NCBI GenBank assembly: GCA_030630425.1 | Contig: DAOVNB010000042.1 | Coordinates: 1-6,139 of the forward strand | DNA: 6,139 bases | Origin: an archaeon | GTDB lineage: Archaea; EX4484-52; B79-G9 | Direction: 5' to 3' | Shown: positions 4,467 to 6,139 of the stretch, piece by piece | Position numbering within the stretch: position 1 is the stretch's first letter | How the letters are laid out: each line of letters opens with the position of its first letter | The notes under the pieces: model-generated | Database searches by the model: none | What the model saw: the letters and a program-made list of their open reading frames with translations, nothing else | What the model was told of the DNA's origin: nothing | Made by a program: the position numbers and the translations under genes

Positions 4467-6139
4467 TTACATAATATTATTCAAAAATTGTCCGGTATAT
4501 GACTTTGTATCTTTTGCAATTTTTTCCGGTGTGCCTTCCGCAATTATCCGCCCGCCCGCATCGCCGCCTTCAGGCCCCAAGTCTATTACCCAGTCCGCTG
4601 TTTTTATGACATCTAAATTATGTTCGATTACCACAACAGCATTTCCATGCTCAACAAGCCGATTCAATACTGATAATAGTTTTTTTACATCATCAAAATG
4701 AAGGCCTGTGGTTGGCTCATCAAGAAGGTAGACTGTTTTTCCAGTACCTCTCTTTGCAAGTTCTGAAGTAAGCTTTATTCTCTGTGCTTCCCCTCCTGAA
4801 AGCGTTGTTGATGATTGGCCAAGCTTAATATATCCAAGGCCTACAGCATTCAGAGTTTCAAGTTTTTTATTTATGCGTGGAATATGCTTGAAGAACTCAA
4901 GAGCTTCCTCTACAGTCATGTCAAGAACATCTGCAATTGTCTTGTCTTTGTATTTTATTTCAAGGGTTTCTGAAGAATATCTTTTGCCTTTGCATACCTC
5001 ACAAGGCACATAAATATCCGGCAGGAAATGCATCTCAATTTTTATGACACCATCCCCATCACATGAGTCGCATCTTCCGTCAGGGACATTGAAACTGAAC
5101 CTTCCCGGACCATACCCACGCGTTTTTGCGTCTTTTGTTGCGGCGAACAAATCCCTTATATCCCCAAAAACTTTCGTATATGTTGCCGGATTTGACCTTG
5201 GTGTCCGGCCAATTGGTGATTGGTCAATATTTATCACTTTATCAATCTTGTTTAGGTATTTTATTTTGTCATGAACGCCCACAGGTATGCGGGAACCATA
5301 TAAATTCTGCATCAATGCCTTGTAAAGAGTCTCATTTACAAGTGTTGACTTGCCTGAACCCGAAACACCTGTAACGCATGTAAGCACCCCTAAAGGGATT
5401 CGAACTGTGAGATTTTTAAGATTGTTTTGCCGCGCATTGATTATTTCAAGAAAGTCAGTCCATACGCGCCTTTCTTTAGGGACATCAATTTTCTTTTTTC
5501 CTGAAAGATATTGTCCTGTAAGTGAGTTTTTGCAGGATTTTATGTCTTTAAGTGTTCCTTCAGCAACTATCTTGCCGCCATGTATGCCGGCACCTGGCCC
5601 AAGATCAATTATGTGGTCTGAAGCATGCATAGTTTCTTCGTCATGTTCGACAACAATTACCGTATTGCCTAAATCACGAAGATGTTTTAAAGTGCTTATA
5701 AGCTTTTTATTGTCTTTTTGATGAAGCCCTATGGATGGCTCATCAAGAACATACATAACGCCTGTAAGATTTGCGCCTATTTGGGTTGCAAGGCGAATCC
5801 GCTGCGCCTCGCCGCCTGAAAGCGTTCCGCTTGAGCGCGAAAGAGTGATATAATCAAGGCCGACATTTGATAAGAAAGAAAGCCGGGACTTTATTTCCTT
5901 TAATATTAGCTTTGATATCAATTGCTCTTGTTCTTTGAGCTTAATATTGTCGAAAAATAGTTTTGCTTCATTTATTGAAAAGTTAGTTATGTCTACAATA
6001 GACAGCTTGTTTATGGTAACAGCTGTTACTTCTTTTTTCAGCCGTCCCCCATTGCATGTCAAGCACAGGTCTTCACGCATGTATTTTTGCATATCTTCTT
6101 TTCGTCTCTCTGATTGAGTTTCTAAATGGAGCCGCCTTA
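4467..6139 (-). CDS. uvrA: Excinuclease ABC subunit A, C-terminal part (start outside window)
   Basis: UvrA is the damage-sensing ATPase of UvrABC nucleotide excision repair; a dimer locates lesions in DNA and loads UvrB. The frame is open to the window edge. Reading upstream of the internal ATG at 6092 gives [15 protein letters not shown], matching the family's RYxETDSxxxRE segment, so that ATG is not the start. About 557 of roughly 940 residues are present. In order they show the CLTC motif of the first half; the first ABC signature [14 protein letters not shown] and Walker [12 protein letters not shown]; the second Walker [27 protein letters not shown]; the zinc module CDSC-x19-CEVC (cysteine codons at 5070, 5061, 5001 and 4992); the second signature [18 protein letters not shown]; and Walker [12 protein letters not shown]. 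The UvrB-binding region, first Walker A and first zinc module lie off the window. All visible key residues are intact. In archaea uvrA is generally thought to derive from bacteria by transfer. Confidence 0.97.
   Translation of the reverse strand, partial: RRLHLETQSERRKEDMQKYMREDLCLTCNGGRLKKEVTAVTINKLSIVDITNFSINEAKLFFDNIKLKEQEQLISKLILKEIKSRLSFLSNVGLDYITLSRSSGTLSGGEAQRIRLATQIGANLTGVMYVLDEPSIGLHQKDNKKLISTLKHLRDLGNTVIVVEHDEETMHASDHIIDLGPGAGIHGGKIVAEGTLKDIKSCKNSLTGQYLSGKKKIDVPKERRVWTDFLEIINARQNNLKNLTVRIPLGVLTCVTGVSGSGKSTLVNETLYKALMQNLYGSRIPVGVHDKIKYLNKIDKVINIDQSPIGRTPRSNPATYTKVFGDIRDLFAATKDAKTRGYGPGRFSFNVPDGRCDSCDGDGVIKIEMHFLPDIYVPCEVCKGKRYSSETLEIKYKDKTIADVLDMTVEEALEFFKHIPRINKKLETLNAVGLGYIKLGQSSTTLSGGEAQRIKLTSELAKRGTGKTVYLLDEPTTGLHFDDVKKLLSVLNRLVEHGNAVVVIEHNLDVIKTADWVIDLGPEGGDAGGRIIAEGTPEKIAKDTKSYTGQFLNNIM

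Noticed and set aside
5044..5721. Plus-strand open frames opposite uvrA
   Set aside because: uvrA is intact and highly conserved here; these are shadows of its codon pattern.
6090..6092. ATG at 6092 as the start of uvrA
   Set aside because: The frame stays open upstream and continues with conserved UvrA sequence; a protein starting here would lack the first Walker A and the UvrB-binding domain.

Overview
The window looks archaeal, probably from a small AT-rich genome such as a DPANN lineage; this placement is inferred. The evidence is an archaeal-type glutamyl-tRNA synthetase (long N-terminal extension, two CxC pairs, GlnRS-like C-terminus), a tRNA-His with no encoded CCA, and TATA boxes centred about 27 nt upstream of two start codons, as expected for leaderless archaeal transcripts. 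All protein genes lie on the minus strand; only the tRNA is on the plus strand.

In minus-strand transcription order the window holds: the C-terminal part of uvrA (4467-6139, start outside the window); a 123-aa four-helix membrane protein of unknown function with its own promoter (4042-4413); then, past a gene-free stretch and the divergent tRNA-His, a tight cluster of a small cupin (3171-3449), a LarC-like protein with only the N-terminal LarC1 domain (2392-3156) and an unrecognised 205-aa protein (1754-2371); and last gltX (1-1661), which lacks only its final few residues. The cupin/larC-like/205-aa genes are 14 and 20 nt apart and probably form one operon. gltX has its own TATA box and is probably transcribed separately.

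The least ordinary part is the non-coding stretch 3657-4041, immediately downstream of tRNA-His. It holds a 173-bp element (3674-3846) bounded by a perfect 9-bp inverted repeat and packed with five successive hairpins. It is followed by a GC-rich hairpin with a TTTA loop (3873-3890) inside a further 7-bp stem (3854-3860/3901-3907), which resembles the ends of IS200/IS605-type transposons. The G-T wobble pairs in the stems fit a plus-strand RNA, the same direction as the tRNA. I cannot tell from this window whether it is a non-autonomous mobile element, a structured RNA, or both. The protein genes are mostly housekeeping: DNA repair, translation, and a possible nickel-cofactor-related cluster.
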